From positions 1 through 64,000 of the forward strand of contig DAIDKE010000001.1 in NCBI GenBank assembly GCA_027450165.1: a stretch of DNA of 64,000 nucleotides. The letters are read 5' to 3'. This DNA comes from Candidatus Saccharimonadota bacterium. Its GTDB lineage: Bacteria > Patescibacteriota > Saccharimonadia > Saccharimonadales > Saccharimonadaceae. Every line of letters begins with the position of its first letter. The stretch's first letter is position 1. The translations under genes and the position numbers were made by a program. Positions 23,475-36,090 of this stretch are shown here, one piece after another. The notes under the pieces were generated by a model, which worked only from the letters and a program-made list of their open reading frames with translations, made no database searches and was not told where the DNA came from.

Positions 23475-24170
23475 TTATTTCTTTTCTTCGGACGCTTCAG
23501 AATCTGGTTTTTCTTCACTAGCTTCTTCGCCACCGTTTTCGGCTTCAACTTCTTCGGCCGCTTCAGGCTCGGCGTCGCCACCAGCGGCTTCGTTAGCCGC
23601 CTGCAAGGCGCTTGGTTCGTAGACGTTGGCGATAACCAGCTCAAGGTCCTGCTCGTTATCGGCAAAACTGACGCCAGCTGGCAATTTAATGTCCGCAAGG
23701 CTGATCTTATCTTCGGTGGTCGTTAGACCCTCAACCGAGAGTTCAAGTGCTTCCGGCAAATCGGCCGGCTTAGCCTTTACTTCAACGCGCTCTAACGCCT
23801 GCAAGACGACTAAACCTGCCCGCTCGGCTGGGCTCTCACCGACACCAACCAGAACAATTGGCACTTCGGCCTCAATCACTTCGTTTTGTTTAACGGCGTG
23901 AAACGATACGTGTCGGACAACGTGCCTAACTGGATCGTAATCAACCGACTTAATCATGGCAAGACGTTTCTTGCCGTCGATCGTTAAGTTAACTGGTGTA
24001 TGCTTGCCGGCCTCGCGCACGACGCGCGTTGTGTCGACGACTGACGACTGCGCCTTGATCGGCTCCTGGTGACCGCCGTAGATTACACTTGGAACCAGGC
24101 CATCTTCGCGCAATTTAGCAACTTTTTTACCTTCGATTTCCCTTGTCTGAAGTTTCAGTGAAATATCCAT
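23475..24170 (-). CDS. rplY: Large ribosomal subunit protein bL25 (Ctc form)
   Basis: A 231-residue L25/TL5/Ctc protein that binds 5S rRNA. The start SLKLQTREIEGKKVAKLREDGLVPSVIYGG is typical of the L25 domain, with RVVREAGKHTPVNLTI. A beta-rich C-terminal domain (DLPEALELSVEGL...SLADIKLPAGVSF) follows. The tail of about 40 residues is unusually acidic and Glu-rich. A good ribosome site (GGAGG) and TATAAT lie upstream on the minus strand; divergent from the dedA gene. Confidence 0.93.
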   Translation of the reverse strand: MDISLKLQTREIEGKKVAKLREDGLVPSVIYGGHQEPIKAQSSVVDTTRVVREAGKHTPVNLTIDGKKRLAMIKSVDYDPVRHVVRHVSFHAVKQNEVIEAEVPIVLVGVGESPAERAGLVVLQALERVEVKAKPADLPEALELSVEGLTTTEDKISLADIKLPAGVSFADNEQDLELVIANVYEPSALQAANEAAGGDAEPEAAEEVEAENGGEEASEEKPDSEASEEKK

Positions 24171-24241
24171 TGTTCCTCCGTGTTTGTAATATCTATTATA
24201 GCATATGGCCGACCCGGCTTGGCATGCTACAATAGATACTA

Positions 24242-24910
24242 GTGAATACCTTAATGGATCTTATTCTTAGTTTTGGCGTTTTAGCGATCTTATTCGTTAT
24301 CTATGCTGAATCTGGCCTGCTGATTGGTTTTGTTTTCCCGGGCGACAGTTTGCTGTTTGCATCCGGCTTCTTGTTTCAAAAAGGTATTTTGCCGGGCAGT
24401 TTGCCGATTCCAATTTACGTTTTTGCGCTCTTGTTGTTTATCGCCGCCTCGCTTGGCCAGAGCACGGGTTACGTGTTTGGTAAAAAAATTGGCCGAAAAT
24501 TGTTTGACCGACCGAATTCACGCTTTTTCCGCAAAGAAAACCTAGCCCGCACCGAAGAATTCTACGAAAAACATGGTCCAATCGCCATCGTTTTAGCCTG
24601 CTTTGTGCCAATCGTGCGTACTTTTGTGCCGATCGTCGCCGGAATCAGCAAGATGAGCTACAAACAATTCATCCCATTCAATTTAATCGGCGCCTTTACC
24701 TGGACGTTTGGCTTCACCTACCTCGGTTATTTCGCTGGCGCGCAGCTCGAAAAATTGGGCATCAACGTCGAAGTCGCGGCCATTATTATAATCATCATTT
24801 CGATCTCACCAATGCTTTATCACGCCCTCAAAAACCGCGACCGTCGCCAAGCCTTATGGCAGGGCACCAAGCGCGAACTGGCAATTATCTTTAAACGCCA
24901 ATCCCGTTAA
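24242..24910 (+). CDS. DedA-family membrane protein
   Basis: A 222-residue DedA/SNARE-associated protein, a family that includes flippases for undecaprenyl phosphate or phospholipids. Conserved parts are FVFPGDSLLFASGF, GQSTGYVFGKKIGRKLF, FYEKHGPIAIVLACFVPIVRTFVPIVAGISKMSYKQFIPFNLIGAFTW and several membrane helices. GTG start eight bases after TACAAT, so probably leaderless. Recycling the lipid carrier would fit the peptidoglycan genes of this window (inference). Confidence 0.9.
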   Translation: MNTLMDLILSFGVLAILFVIYAESGLLIGFVFPGDSLLFASGFLFQKGILPGSLPIPIYVFALLLFIAASLGQSTGYVFGKKIGRKLFDRPNSRFFRKENLARTEEFYEKHGPIAIVLACFVPIVRTFVPIVAGISKMSYKQFIPFNLIGAFTWTFGFTYLGYFAGAQLEKLGINVEVAAIIIIIISISPMLYHALKNRDRRQALWQGTKRELAIIFKRQSR

Positions 24911-24911
24911 C

Positions 24912-24940
24912 TTGCTTAAACATAAGCATGGCGTCATAAT
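24912..24940 (+). promoter_or_regulatory. Promoter of the GH13 gene; leaderless
   Basis: TTGCTT (24912-24917), 17 bases, CATAAT (24935-24940), then eight bases to ATG 24949. Confidence 0.68.
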
Positions 24941-24948
24941 GGGCGCAT

Positions 24949-26715
24949 ATGAGTCGGCAATCAAGTTCAAAACTGGGCGCTTATTCTCAGCACCGCGGCG
25001 TTATGTTTCGCGTCTGGGCGCCGTTTGCTAAAAGCGTTGCCGTTACTGGCGACTGGAATAACTGGGGCACCGACGAGCTAATCGCCGAAGAAGGCGGTAT
25101 TTGGTCTGGTTTAATTGAAGCGGCCGAGGTTGGTCAAACCTACCGCTATCTTATTACTACCGCCGACGGACAGGTTTTAAAGCACAACGATCCGCGCGCC
25201 CGTGCCCTGACCAACTCCGACACCGGTAATTCAATTATTGTCGACGACACTTTTGAATGGCACGACGACAACTTTCAGCCACAGCCAATTGAAAAGCAGA
25301 TTATCTATGAGCTGCACGTCGGCACATTTCATCGCCCAGACCCAGCTACTCCGGGCACCTTTGAGACGGCTGTCGAAAAGCTCGATTACCTAAAAGAACT
25401 TGGTATCACAACCATCGAACTAATGCCCATCACCAGTATGATGTCGAGCAGCGGCTGGGGTTACGCGCCAAATTATATTTTTGCCGTCGAAAGCTCGCTT
25501 GGCGGCCGACGCGGTCTGATGGAATTTGTCGAGGCCTGCCACGAACGTGGTTTAAGCGTAATTTTGGATATCGTTTACAACCACTTCTTTCCGAAGACTG
25601 ACGTTTGGCAGTTTGATGGCTGGAGCGAGAATGGCCGGGGCGGTATTTACTTTTATAACGACGAGCGCGGCGACACACCGTGGGGCGGTCGGCCAGATTA
25701 TGGACGTCAAGAAGTCCGCGACTACCTGCTTGATAACCTTGCGATGTGGCTAGTCGAGTACCACGTCGATGGTTTTCGGGTTGATTCAACCGTTTATATG
25801 CGTAATACCAAAGGCCCCGAAGGCGGTCCGGACACCGACATACCAGATGCCTGGAGCTTACTAGCCGAAATGACGCAGCTGGCACACAAAATCAAGCCAA
25901 CCACACTTATGATCGCCGAAGATTCATCGAACAATCCAGGCCTGACCGACAGTATTGAAAATGGCGGCGCTGGCTTTGACGCCCAGTGGGGGCTGGCCTT
26001 TCCTTACGCCCTGCGGCGAGGTTTTGGTTTGGTTGACGGCGACCCGTCGATTGAACCGATTGCTGGCGAACTAATGCATTTTTATAATGACCGGGTTTTT
26101 AGCAAAGTCATTTTCAGCGATTCACACGATACCGCCGCCAACGGTTCGGTGCGTCTTAACGAAGCCGTCGACCCGGATGGCGGCGACGACCTACTGGCGC
26201 GTAAGCGTGTGCTGTTAGCCAGCGCTGTGGCTTTAACTGGCGCCGGCATCCCGATGATGCTCCAGGGCCAAGAATTCATGCAAGACGGCAGTTTCAACGA
26301 TTGGCAGGACCTAGAATGGCACAAAGCGACTCAATTTCGCGGCATTGTTTTAGCACACCAGCACCTCACCGCTTTACGTCATAATTTCTATGGCAACACG
26401 GTCGGTCTAACTGGCGCAAACATCGAGATCTTTCACAAAGATACCATCAATAATGTTATTGCCTATCGCCGCTTTACGCACGGCGTAAAATACAGCAGCA
26501 CGATTATCATTATTAATTTTGGCGGCAACCGCTTCGATAATTACGATATTTATCTGCCAGTTAAAGGCACCTGGAACGTGCGTTTTAACAGTAGTTGGCG
26601 CGGTTACAGCAACGCCTTTCACGAGGTTAATATCGGCAGCATTGAGTCTGGCGATAAAAACAAAATCACCATCCCACTTGGCGATTATCAAGTTTTAATT
26701 TTGTCGCGTAATTAA
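24949..26715 (+). CDS. GH13 alpha-glucan branching enzyme-like protein
   Basis: A 588-residue alpha-amylase superfamily enzyme. A CBM48-type N-terminal domain ([22 protein letters not shown]) precedes a TIM barrel with [21 protein letters not shown] (nucleophile Asp), [12 protein letters not shown] (acid/base Glu) and [18 protein letters not shown] (third acidic residue), followed by an all-beta C-terminal domain. The SHD-NG pattern and CBM48 favour a branching enzyme or a related glucan hydrolase; trehalohydrolase is an alternative. No signal peptide. No glycogen synthase is nearby, so the physiological role is open. The stop overlaps the uvrA stop by 4 bases. Confidence 0.82.
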   Translation: MSRQSSSKLGAYSQHRGVMFRVWAPFAKSVAVTGDWNNWGTDELIAEEGGIWSGLIEAAEVGQTYRYLITTADGQVLKHNDPRARALTNSDTGNSIIVDDTFEWHDDNFQPQPIEKQIIYELHVGTFHRPDPATPGTFETAVEKLDYLKELGITTIELMPITSMMSSSGWGYAPNYIFAVESSLGGRRGLMEFVEACHERGLSVILDIVYNHFFPKTDVWQFDGWSENGRGGIYFYNDERGDTPWGGRPDYGRQEVRDYLLDNLAMWLVEYHVDGFRVDSTVYMRNTKGPEGGPDTDIPDAWSLLAEMTQLAHKIKPTTLMIAEDSSNNPGLTDSIENGGAGFDAQWGLAFPYALRRGFGLVDGDPSIEPIAGELMHFYNDRVFSKVIFSDSHDTAANGSVRLNEAVDPDGGDDLLARKRVLLASAVALTGAGIPMMLQGQEFMQDGSFNDWQDLEWHKATQFRGIVLAHQHLTALRHNFYGNTVGLTGANIEIFHKDTINNVIAYRRFTHGVKYSSTIIIINFGGNRFDNYDIYLPVKGTWNVRFNSSWRGYSNAFHEVNIGSIESGDKNKITIPLGDYQVLILSRN

Positions 26716-29525
26716 AGCAGCGGCTTCAAATACTGGCCAGTGTAAGAGCTTGGCACCTTGGTGATTTCCTCGGGCGTACCCGTAGCAATCACCTGACCAC
26801 CACCCTGGCCGCCTTCTGGGCCCATGTCGATGATGTAGTCGGCGGTCTTAATCACATCTAGATTGTGCTCAATCACCACCATGCTATTACCGTTCTGAAC
26901 CAGTTGCTGCAAAATACTCAGCAGACGCTTAACATCGGCGCTATGCAGTCCGGTTGTTGGCTCGTCCAGAATATAAAGCGTCTTGCCGGTCGCGCGGCGA
27001 CTTAATTCGCTGGCTAATTTAATGCGCTGCGCTTCACCACCACTAAAGGTCGTGGCTGGCTGACCCAGGCGAATATAGCCGAGCCCAACCTCAACCAAAG
27101 TATCGAGCTTGCGTGAAATCGCTGGAATATTCTCGAAGAACTTAGCCGCTTGCTCAACTGTCATCTCTAAGACGTCGCTAATTGTGGCGTTTTTGTACTT
27201 AATTTCGAGCGCCTCGCGGTTGTAGCGCTTGCCCTTACAAACATCACAGGTCACGTAAACATCTGGCAAAAAGTGCATCTCAATCTTGATCACACCATCA
27301 CCCTGACAGTTCTCACAACGGCCGCCCTTGACGTTAAAGCTAAACCGACCGGCCTTGTAGCCGCGAATGTTGGCTTCCGGCGTGCTGGCAAACAGCTCAC
27401 GAATCGGCGTGAATACACCAGTATAAGTCGCTGGGTTGGAACGTGGCGTGCGACCAATCGCCGATTGATCAATCACGATCGCTTTGTCGAGCTGCTTAAT
27501 ACCTTCGACCGAATCGTGTGCGCCAGGAACTTCGTGCGCGCGGTGGAGCCGAGCCAAAAGTTCCTTGGCCAAAATGTCATTTACTAAAGTCGACTTGCCA
27601 CTACCCGAAACACCGCTGACTACCGTCAAGACACCCAGCGGAAACGCCACGTCGATGTTTTTAAGATTATTTTCGCGGGCATTAGTAACCAGCAGTTGGC
27701 GATCTTTCATAACCGGACGGCGCTTTTTAGGAACCTCGATTTTTTCGGCGCCACTTAGGTAACGTCCAGTAATACTATTGTTATTGGCCGCCACTTCGTC
27801 GGGCGTACCGGCCGCTACAACTTCGCCACCAGCCACACCGGCACCAGGGCCAATATCAAGCAGGTAATCTGCCTGACGGATTGTATCTTCGTCGTGCTCA
27901 ACGACTAAAACAGTATTGCCAAGATCACGCAGGTGCTTCAAAGTCGCAATCAAGCGGTCGTTGTCGCGCTGGTGCAAACCAATCGACGGCTCATCTAGCA
28001 CGTACAACACACCCTGCAAACCCGAACCAATCTGGGTCGCCAAGCGAATACGCTGCGCCTCGCCGCCACTTAAAGTATTGGCCGCGCGCGAAAGTTCCAG
28101 ATAGCTCAAACCGACATCATTCATGAAACCAAGCCGCGCTTTGATCTCTTTCATGATTTGGGTCGCGATAAACTGCTCTTGCTCAGTAAGATTCAGGTCC
28201 TTTTCGATCAATTCCAGAGCCGCATCGACGCTTAAGTTGCTGATGTCGACAATGTTTAAGCCGTGAATCGTTACCGCTAGAACAACTGGTTTCAAGCGAG
28301 CACCATGACAAGCCGTACATTCGCGTTCACGCATAAAGCGCTCAATATCACGGCGCATAAAGTCGCTGTCGGTTTCTTTGTGGCGGCGTTCCAAGTTTGG
28401 AATCACGCCTTCATAGGTCGTTTCATAAAAACGGCCGTCGCCCAAAGCAACACGATAAGTGTCGCTGCCAGTGCCATAAAGAATCTTCTGTAAATCTTCG
28501 GGCTTCAAGTCACGCACCGGCATCCGCAGACTAAAGCCATGGCGCTCAGCCACTGCGGCCAGGCGTTTCATATACCAAGCGTCAGAATTAATCCGGTTGT
28601 ATGGGCGAATCGCGCCTTCAGCAATCGTCAAATTCGGGTTAAAGACTAGTTCTGGGTCAACCTCAAGCCGGCTACCCAGGCCAGTACAGACCGGGCAAGC
28701 GCCTTGCGGTGCATTAAAGCTAAACAGACGCGGTTCAAGCTCAGGAATCTCTTCGCCCGGATGGTCAATACAAGCGTAACGCTGGCTAAAAATCTGACTA
28801 TCACCACTGTCGCTGTCCAGAATCTCAACCACACCATCGGCCAGGTTCAAAGCCTGTTCAACCGACTGCGCTACGCGGCCGCGAATCTCTTGATTCAGAA
28901 CGATACGATCAACCACCAGCTCGATATCATGTTTGTAATTCTTGTCGAGCTCCGGAAACTCATCGAGCGCATAAATCACGCCGTCAACCCGCACGCGCGC
29001 AAAACCAAGCCGGCTATATTGCTCCGGCACATGGATAAATTCACCTTTTTTAGCTTTAACGATCGGCGCCAAGATGATCAAACGGCTGCCGTCGGTCAAT
29101 TTCATGACCTCGTCGACAATCATTTCCGGCGTCCGGCGAGTCACTGGTTTGCCGCAAATCGGACAATGCGGCACGCCAATCCGGGCGTACAAAAGTCGCA
29201 AATAATCATAGATTTCGGTGACAGTCGCCACGGTCGAACGCGGGTTACGGCTGGTCGATTTTTGGTCAATGCTAATCGCCGGACTTAAACCATCAATCTG
29301 GTCAACATCCGGTTTTTCCATTAGACCCAGGAACTGGCGCGCATAGCTACTCAAACTCTCAACATAACGGCGCTGGCCTTCGGCATAAATCGTATCAAAA
29401 GCTAGCGACGACTTGCCCGAACCGGACAGACCGGTAATCACGACAAATTTATCGCGTGGAATCTCGACGTTAATATTCTTGAGGTTATGTTCCCTAGCCC
29501 CAACGACTTTAATCACCTCTGACAT
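26712..29525 (-). CDS. uvrA: Excinuclease ABC subunit A
   Basis: A 937-residue damage-recognition ATPase of nucleotide-excision repair. It has two ABC modules with Walker [12 protein letters not shown] and [11 protein letters not shown], signature blocks [19 protein letters not shown] and [15 protein letters not shown], Walker [12 protein letters not shown] and [11 protein letters not shown], and zinc cysteines in [17 protein letters not shown] and [18 protein letters not shown] take ATG 29525 ([14 protein letters not shown]) because TATAAT ends nine bases upstream, leaving the six extra N-terminal codons inside the promoter. A repeat element lies just upstream of the promoter. Confidence 0.97.
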   Translation of the reverse strand: MSEVIKVVGAREHNLKNINVEIPRDKFVVITGLSGSGKSSLAFDTIYAEGQRRYVESLSSYARQFLGLMEKPDVDQIDGLSPAISIDQKSTSRNPRSTVATVTEIYDYLRLLYARIGVPHCPICGKPVTRRTPEMIVDEVMKLTDGSRLIILAPIVKAKKGEFIHVPEQYSRLGFARVRVDGVIYALDEFPELDKNYKHDIELVVDRIVLNQEIRGRVAQSVEQALNLADGVVEILDSDSGDSQIFSQRYACIDHPGEEIPELEPRLFSFNAPQGACPVCTGLGSRLEVDPELVFNPNLTIAEGAIRPYNRINSDAWYMKRLAAVAERHGFSLRMPVRDLKPEDLQKILYGTGSDTYRVALGDGRFYETTYEGVIPNLERRHKETDSDFMRRDIERFMRERECTACHGARLKPVVLAVTIHGLNIVDISNLSVDAALELIEKDLNLTEQEQFIATQIMKEIKARLGFMNDVGLSYLELSRAANTLSGGEAQRIRLATQIGSGLQGVLYVLDEPSIGLHQRDNDRLIATLKHLRDLGNTVLVVEHDEDTIRQADYLLDIGPGAGVAGGEVVAAGTPDEVAANNNSITGRYLSGAEKIEVPKKRRPVMKDRQLLVTNARENNLKNIDVAFPLGVLTVVSGVSGSGKSTLVNDILAKELLARLHRAHEVPGAHDSVEGIKQLDKAIVIDQSAIGRTPRSNPATYTGVFTPIRELFASTPEANIRGYKAGRFSFNVKGGRCENCQGDGVIKIEMHFLPDVYVTCDVCKGKRYNREALEIKYKNATISDVLEMTVEQAAKFFENIPAISRKLDTLVEVGLGYIRLGQPATTFSGGEAQRIKLASELSRRATGKTLYILDEPTTGLHSADVKRLLSILQQLVQNGNSMVVIEHNLDVIKTADYIIDMGPEGGQGGGQVIATGTPEEITKVPSSYTGQYLKPLL

Positions 29526-29569
29526 ATCCGTCCAATTATACACTTTATAGTAAAGTTTGAACAGACCTC

Positions 29570-29680
29570 TAGAGGATTAGTATCTCTTTCGCTCGGCTGT
29601 CCTCGCGCCTTTAATTTCACGTGTCAGCGATGTAAAATTGAGGGCTGCGGGGCCTTCGCTCGAGAGATACTAATCCTCTA
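29570..29680. repeat. Nested inverted-repeat element, copy 1
   Basis: An 18-bp perfect outer stem joins 29570-29587 and 29663-29680. Its right arm contains the last two sense codons and stop of the NUDIX gene. The enclosed core of about 75 bases (29588-29662) has an inner imperfect stem (CCTTTAATTTCAC with GTAAAATTGAGGG). By hand alignment it differs at 4 positions from the reverse complement of copy 2 at 50502-50578. There is no T-run, so it is not a standard terminator. Confidence 0.85.
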
Positions 29681-30158
29681 ACCCTGCAACAAGCTCAATT
29701 AGGTGTTCACCGACCTTGCCATATTTGATCGCGTGATTAAGATCAGCTAGATTAATTAGTTTGTAGCCTATAACGCTCCCACCCGGGTCATTCGTAAATT
29801 CGCCGATCTTCTCCAGTTTTGCGAAGACCCGCGCTTGATAAACGGCGTCGCCCCGTCCGGAGGTAAGCTTTTGATAGCCGAGCATCGACCATTCAATAAC
29901 CCGACAATTCATTTCTTCTTGAATTTCACGACGCATAGTTTGCTCAATAGTTTCACCTGGGTCAACGTGACCACCTGGGAGATTAACTTTGCCGTTTTTA
30001 TCAATCACTAGCGGTACTTTATTATCCAGGTTGGCAATTGCATAAACTTGCTGCCATTTGACGTCCGGTAATTTATCAGCCGAATCGACATCAAACCATT
30101 CAACATTAATTGTTTGGCCGTCATAGACGAACGAGTCGTGGATGTCAGGCTCGACCAT
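29670..30158 (-). CDS. NUDIX hydrolase
   Basis: A 162-residue NUDIX protein. The box GGHVDPGETIEQTMRREIQEEM fits GX5EX7REUXEE, with the usual metal-binding glutamates. NUDIX enzymes cleave nucleoside diphosphates linked to another group; the substrate cannot be read from sequence. I use ATG 30158 (MVEPDIHD), two bases after the exonuclease stop, rather than a longer frame overlapping it. Its last codons and stop form one arm of repeat element copy 1. Confidence 0.85.
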   Translation of the reverse strand: MVEPDIHDSFVYDGQTINVEWFDVDSADKLPDVKWQQVYAIANLDNKVPLVIDKNGKVNLPGGHVDPGETIEQTMRREIQEEMNCRVIEWSMLGYQKLTSGRGDAVYQARVFAKLEKIGEFTNDPGGSVIGYKLINLADLNHAIKYGKVGEHLIELVAGLED

Positions 30159-30160
30159 AG

Positions 30161-33018
<2,858 letters not shown>

Positions 33019-33027
<9 letters not shown>

Positions 33028-34284
33028 GAAGTTGCTTGGCCAGTTGGCGTCGCCAGGGTAAATGTGTTGGCCACCACGATTGTCAATCCTATCGAAACCA
33101 CCATAAGCATAGTTGTTCATTTCACTAATCGTAATGCTGCCATCGTCATAGACCCCCTCAACAACGGCAACGTGACCCCAGTACAATGAACCTCCTTGGT
33201 ACTGGTTCCATTGTGCAACTGCGCCCACTGATGGCGTACCGTCAACCAGGCGCGAATCGCGGGCGGCAAGCGCCCAAGTCCGAGCGTCGCCCCAGTTACT
33301 ACCGACCGGCAGACCCATTTGCATGCGGCGATTGTACACATACCAGGTACAGTTTCCAAAAGCGTAAGTGTTGCCAGCATATACAGTGCCGCCGCTCCAC
33401 CACGTCGCGCCGCTATTATTAAACGTCATTTTTTGCGGAGCGACGTAGCCTGGTCGTTCAGTTGTTGGCAAAACACCATCTGGCAGAATTAATTGCTGAC
33501 CAGTGGCGACAGTGCCGTTGGTTAGGTCGTTAATCAAAGTTACACGGGTTATATCAGAATGATATTTATCGGCAATCGACTGTAGAGTATCGCCGTCTTT
33601 AACGGTATAAAGTATGCCGTCAACTGGCAAAATCTTCAGACTAGTACCTGGGGTCAAGGTGTCAGCGGCAAGGTCATTAGCCCATTCAACGGTATTGGCC
33701 GTTACACCAAATTTCGCCGCAACACTGTTAACATCATCACCGGCAACCGACACGTAAGTCTTGATCGAGTAGTCGGTGCTGGTTGATTGAGCGATGCTAG
33801 GCTTGGAGATCGTAGTTGAGTCGGCAACCTGCGGCATTTGACTGGTAATTTGCGCCGATATTGCCTGGCTGGCCACGGCCGGAGCCACGGACATATCAGC
33901 CGCATTAGCGACGTTGGCCGCTATCGCAGTGGCCACGACGTCGTCAACCGAGGGGTCAGCCTGGCGTTGAGGCACGACCAGCGAGCTGCTGGTTTGCGTT
34001 ACACTGGCAACCGTACTGGCGCCATTAGCGGATTTTGGCGACTGATAACCAATCGCCACCATAACGACTAGGAGTACAAAAACACTCGCATAAATTGCGA
34101 CGGTTGACAGTTTAGGACGGCTTTTTGTCTTGCGACGCTGACGCTTTATTTCTGTCGGTACGGGCTGCGATGCAGCGCTAGATCGGTCCTGGGCAATGCC
34201 CGAAGTGATCTGGTTACTAATTTTAGTTCTCCTGCCGCTCGGATTACTCTCGAGGGCATCTACCGTAGTATGTCTTACTTTCAT
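33019..34284 (-). CDS. LysM-CHAP peptidoglycan hydrolase
   Basis: A 421-residue envelope protein. A basic cytoplasmic region (to about 55), one membrane helix (about 60-80) and a low-complexity Ser/Ala/Gln linker lead to two LysM repeats (YVSVAGDDVNSVAAKFGVTANTV and YTVKDGDTLQSIADKYHSDITRV). A C-terminal CHAP amidase/endopeptidase domain follows, with the catalytic Cys in FGNCTWYV, His in YWGHVAVVEG and an Asn in SEMNNY. It cuts peptidoglycan for growth or for attack on neighbours. Its stop codon lies within the arm of repeat element 3. The promoter is about 150 bases upstream with a structured leader. Confidence 0.92.
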
Positions 34285-34435
34285 TGTGGTGAAACGGGGT
34301 ACAAATCGACCAATATTTAATTACTGTTTAGTAGTACCCGTAACGACTGTTCCGGCAGGCTCATCCTTATACTCTGCTCTCCCACTCCTGTTGCCACTTT
34401 ATGTGACACAAGCAGACAGAAGTGCAGGATGTGCT
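34285..34435 (-). other. Long structured 5' leader of the LysM-CHAP gene
   Basis: About 150 transcribed bases without an open frame. A stretch ACGGGTAC (around 34339-34347) can pair with GTACCCCGT (around 34293-34301) just before the ATG. A 5' part can form CCTG/CAGG and CACTT/AAGTG stems. I recognise no riboswitch class, and the start has no Shine-Dalgarno. Confidence 0.5.
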
Positions 34436-34441
34436 TTTACT

Positions 34442-34470
34442 AGTTTATCAACTATTGCTAAATATGTCAA
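34442..34470 (-). promoter_or_regulatory. Promoter of the LysM-CHAP gene
   Basis: On the minus strand consensus TTGACA (34465-34470), exactly 17 bases, TAAACT (34442-34447). Confidence 0.75.
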
Positions 34471-34490
34471 TTTATGTCACAATATAATAA

Positions 34491-35690
34491 TTATTGCGCT
34501 TGGCACTTGACCTGGCAGTGTTCGATGATATTCTGCTCGTGTTGCTGCTCGGTGGTGGCGGTATAGAGCTTGTTATCGTCGCCCGACAAAAAGAACAGCG
34601 CACCTGTTGGGGCTGGGTTAGCGACAGCCTTGAGAGCCGGCTCACCAGGGTTACCGATTGGCCCAGCTGGTAAACCGGTATGAATTCGAGTGTTATAGGG
34701 TGAATCGTAGCCAATTGCAACAGAGGTAGCCGCAATATTGTCGCTTGGCAGATCAATACCGGCTTGGCGAGCGCCGTATAGCGCCGTTACGTCTGATCCG
34801 AGCGTCATTCCGGCTGCCAGGCGGTTATAGAAAATCTGTGCCACCGTGGCCTGATACGTCGGATTATTCTCTTCGGCCTGCACCACTGAAGCCAAGGTTA
34901 TCGCCTGATACATATTGAGGCCATGTGCCGTATAGCTTGGCGCCAATTTATCGTCAGTTATAACCTGATTTAGCCGCTCAATAGCCGTACGCACGACAGT
35001 TTGAGCCGAGACGCCAACACTAAAGTAGTACGTGTCATTGTAAAGGTAACCCTCGAGACTGGCGCTAGCCGGCTTATCTTTAATAACCGGAATATCACTA
35101 TAGTCGGCCTGCAAAGCGGCGTCTATTTCCGCCGCACTAAAGCCGGCCTTGGCCAGAACTGTTTTATCGATAGCTAAGGTTGAGCCACCGCCAAAGGTAA
35201 TCTTTAATTGTTTGACATCACCCTTTTCAAGATGAGCAACAATTTGCGGTGTCGATTCTGACGGCTTCAACAGATATGATCCGGCTTGCAAGTTATTACG
35301 CGAACGCGACAAACGGGTGTAGAGCCTAAAGGCCCACGAACTACGAATAACACCTTTTTTCTCTAGTAAATCAGCGATTTGAGGTGGCGTTAGGCCGGAC
35401 GTAATATCTACCGATAGCGCCTGCTGAGTGTTACTCGACGCCGGCGATAGCTCGTAGCGGAACCAAAGGATTGATGCCGCCAGGGCCACAATTATAATCC
35501 CCAGAACAATGCCACCCCAAATCAAAATCAAGCGGCCAACTTTTCGAGGTTTCTGGGGTTTCTTCCCAGACGAAAGCTCCTCGATAATCGGTGGTGGCTG
35601 CAGCAGTGGTTCGGCTGGCGGTGGTGGTAATTGACCCGGCGGATTGAGCGGTCGCTTGCCAGGCATTTGAGGTGGACGAACATCAATCAT
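34491..35690 (-). CDS. mltG: Endolytic murein transglycosylase MltG
   Basis: A YceG-like protein of 399 residues that cuts nascent glycan strands near the membrane. A Pro-rich cytoplasmic start, one membrane helix (about 57-77), then the LysM-like and YceG domains with LLEKKGVIRSSWAFRLY, GSYLLKPSESTPQIVAHLEKG, LEGYLYNDTYYFS and, near the catalytic Glu, ITLASVVQAEENN and YNTRIHTGLPAGPIGNPGEPAL. I take ATG 35690 (MIDVRPP), overlapping ruvX by 8 bases; the longer frame would read back through ruvX. ruvX-mltG adjacency is common in bacteria. Confidence 0.93.
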   Translation of the reverse strand: MIDVRPPQMPGKRPLNPPGQLPPPPAEPLLQPPPIIEELSSGKKPQKPRKVGRLILIWGGIVLGIIIVALAASILWFRYELSPASSNTQQALSVDITSGLTPPQIADLLEKKGVIRSSWAFRLYTRLSRSRNNLQAGSYLLKPSESTPQIVAHLEKGDVKQLKITFGGGSTLAIDKTVLAKAGFSAAEIDAALQADYSDIPVIKDKPASASLEGYLYNDTYYFSVGVSAQTVVRTAIERLNQVITDDKLAPSYTAHGLNMYQAITLASVVQAEENNPTYQATVAQIFYNRLAAGMTLGSDVTALYGARQAGIDLPSDNIAATSVAIGYDSPYNTRIHTGLPAGPIGNPGEPALKAVANPAPTGALFFLSGDDNKLYTATTEQQHEQNIIEHCQVKCQAQ

Positions 35691-36090
35691 AGTGCGTCTC
35701 GATATAATCTTGCAAAATAATCGCTGCCGCCTGGGCATCAATGTCACTTCGTCGGTAAGGCCGGCCGTGAGCCGCCAAACGCTCTTCGGCGACGACACTT
35801 GTCAAAGATTCATCTTGAAATTCAACCTGCGCCGGAATACCGGTTAGCTTTTTTGCAAAATCTTCGACGTAGGCAGTCTGTTTGGTAGGTTCGCCAGATT
35901 GATTGCGCGGATAACCGACCACGATTAAATGGGCCTTTTCGCGAGCCACTAAATCAGCAATTGACTGAACTTCGGTGCCGTTTACTGACAACGTGTCATA
36001 GGGCACGGCAATCTTTACCCCTAAGTCAGCCAGAGCGACGCCGATACGTTTTTCGCCGACATCCAGGCTAATAATTGTCTTGCTTATCAT
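35683..36090 (-). CDS. ruvX: Holliday-junction resolvase-like RuvX/YqgF
   Basis: A 135-residue RNase H-fold nuclease of the YqgF family with ISLDVGEKRIGVALAD, VGYPRNQSGEPTKQT, FQDESLTSVVAEERL and DAQAAAIILQDYIE. In other bacteria it takes part in 16S rRNA 5' maturation and possibly junction resolution. The start overlaps the upstream gene by 4 bases. Part of a four-gene operon (37799 to 34491). Confidence 0.93.
   Translation of the reverse strand: MISKTIISLDVGEKRIGVALADLGVKIAVPYDTLSVNGTEVQSIADLVAREKAHLIVVGYPRNQSGEPTKQTAYVEDFAKKLTGIPAQVEFQDESLTSVVAEERLAAHGRPYRRSDIDAQAAAIILQDYIETHYD

Noticed and set aside
29570-29680. Ordinary intrinsic terminator
   Set aside because: The hairpin is very long, has no T-run on either strand, and its core recurs in both orientations relative to transcription.
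34285-34435. ydaO c-di-AMP riboswitch
   Set aside because: The gene context fits, but I could not find the conserved core of that class in the leader.
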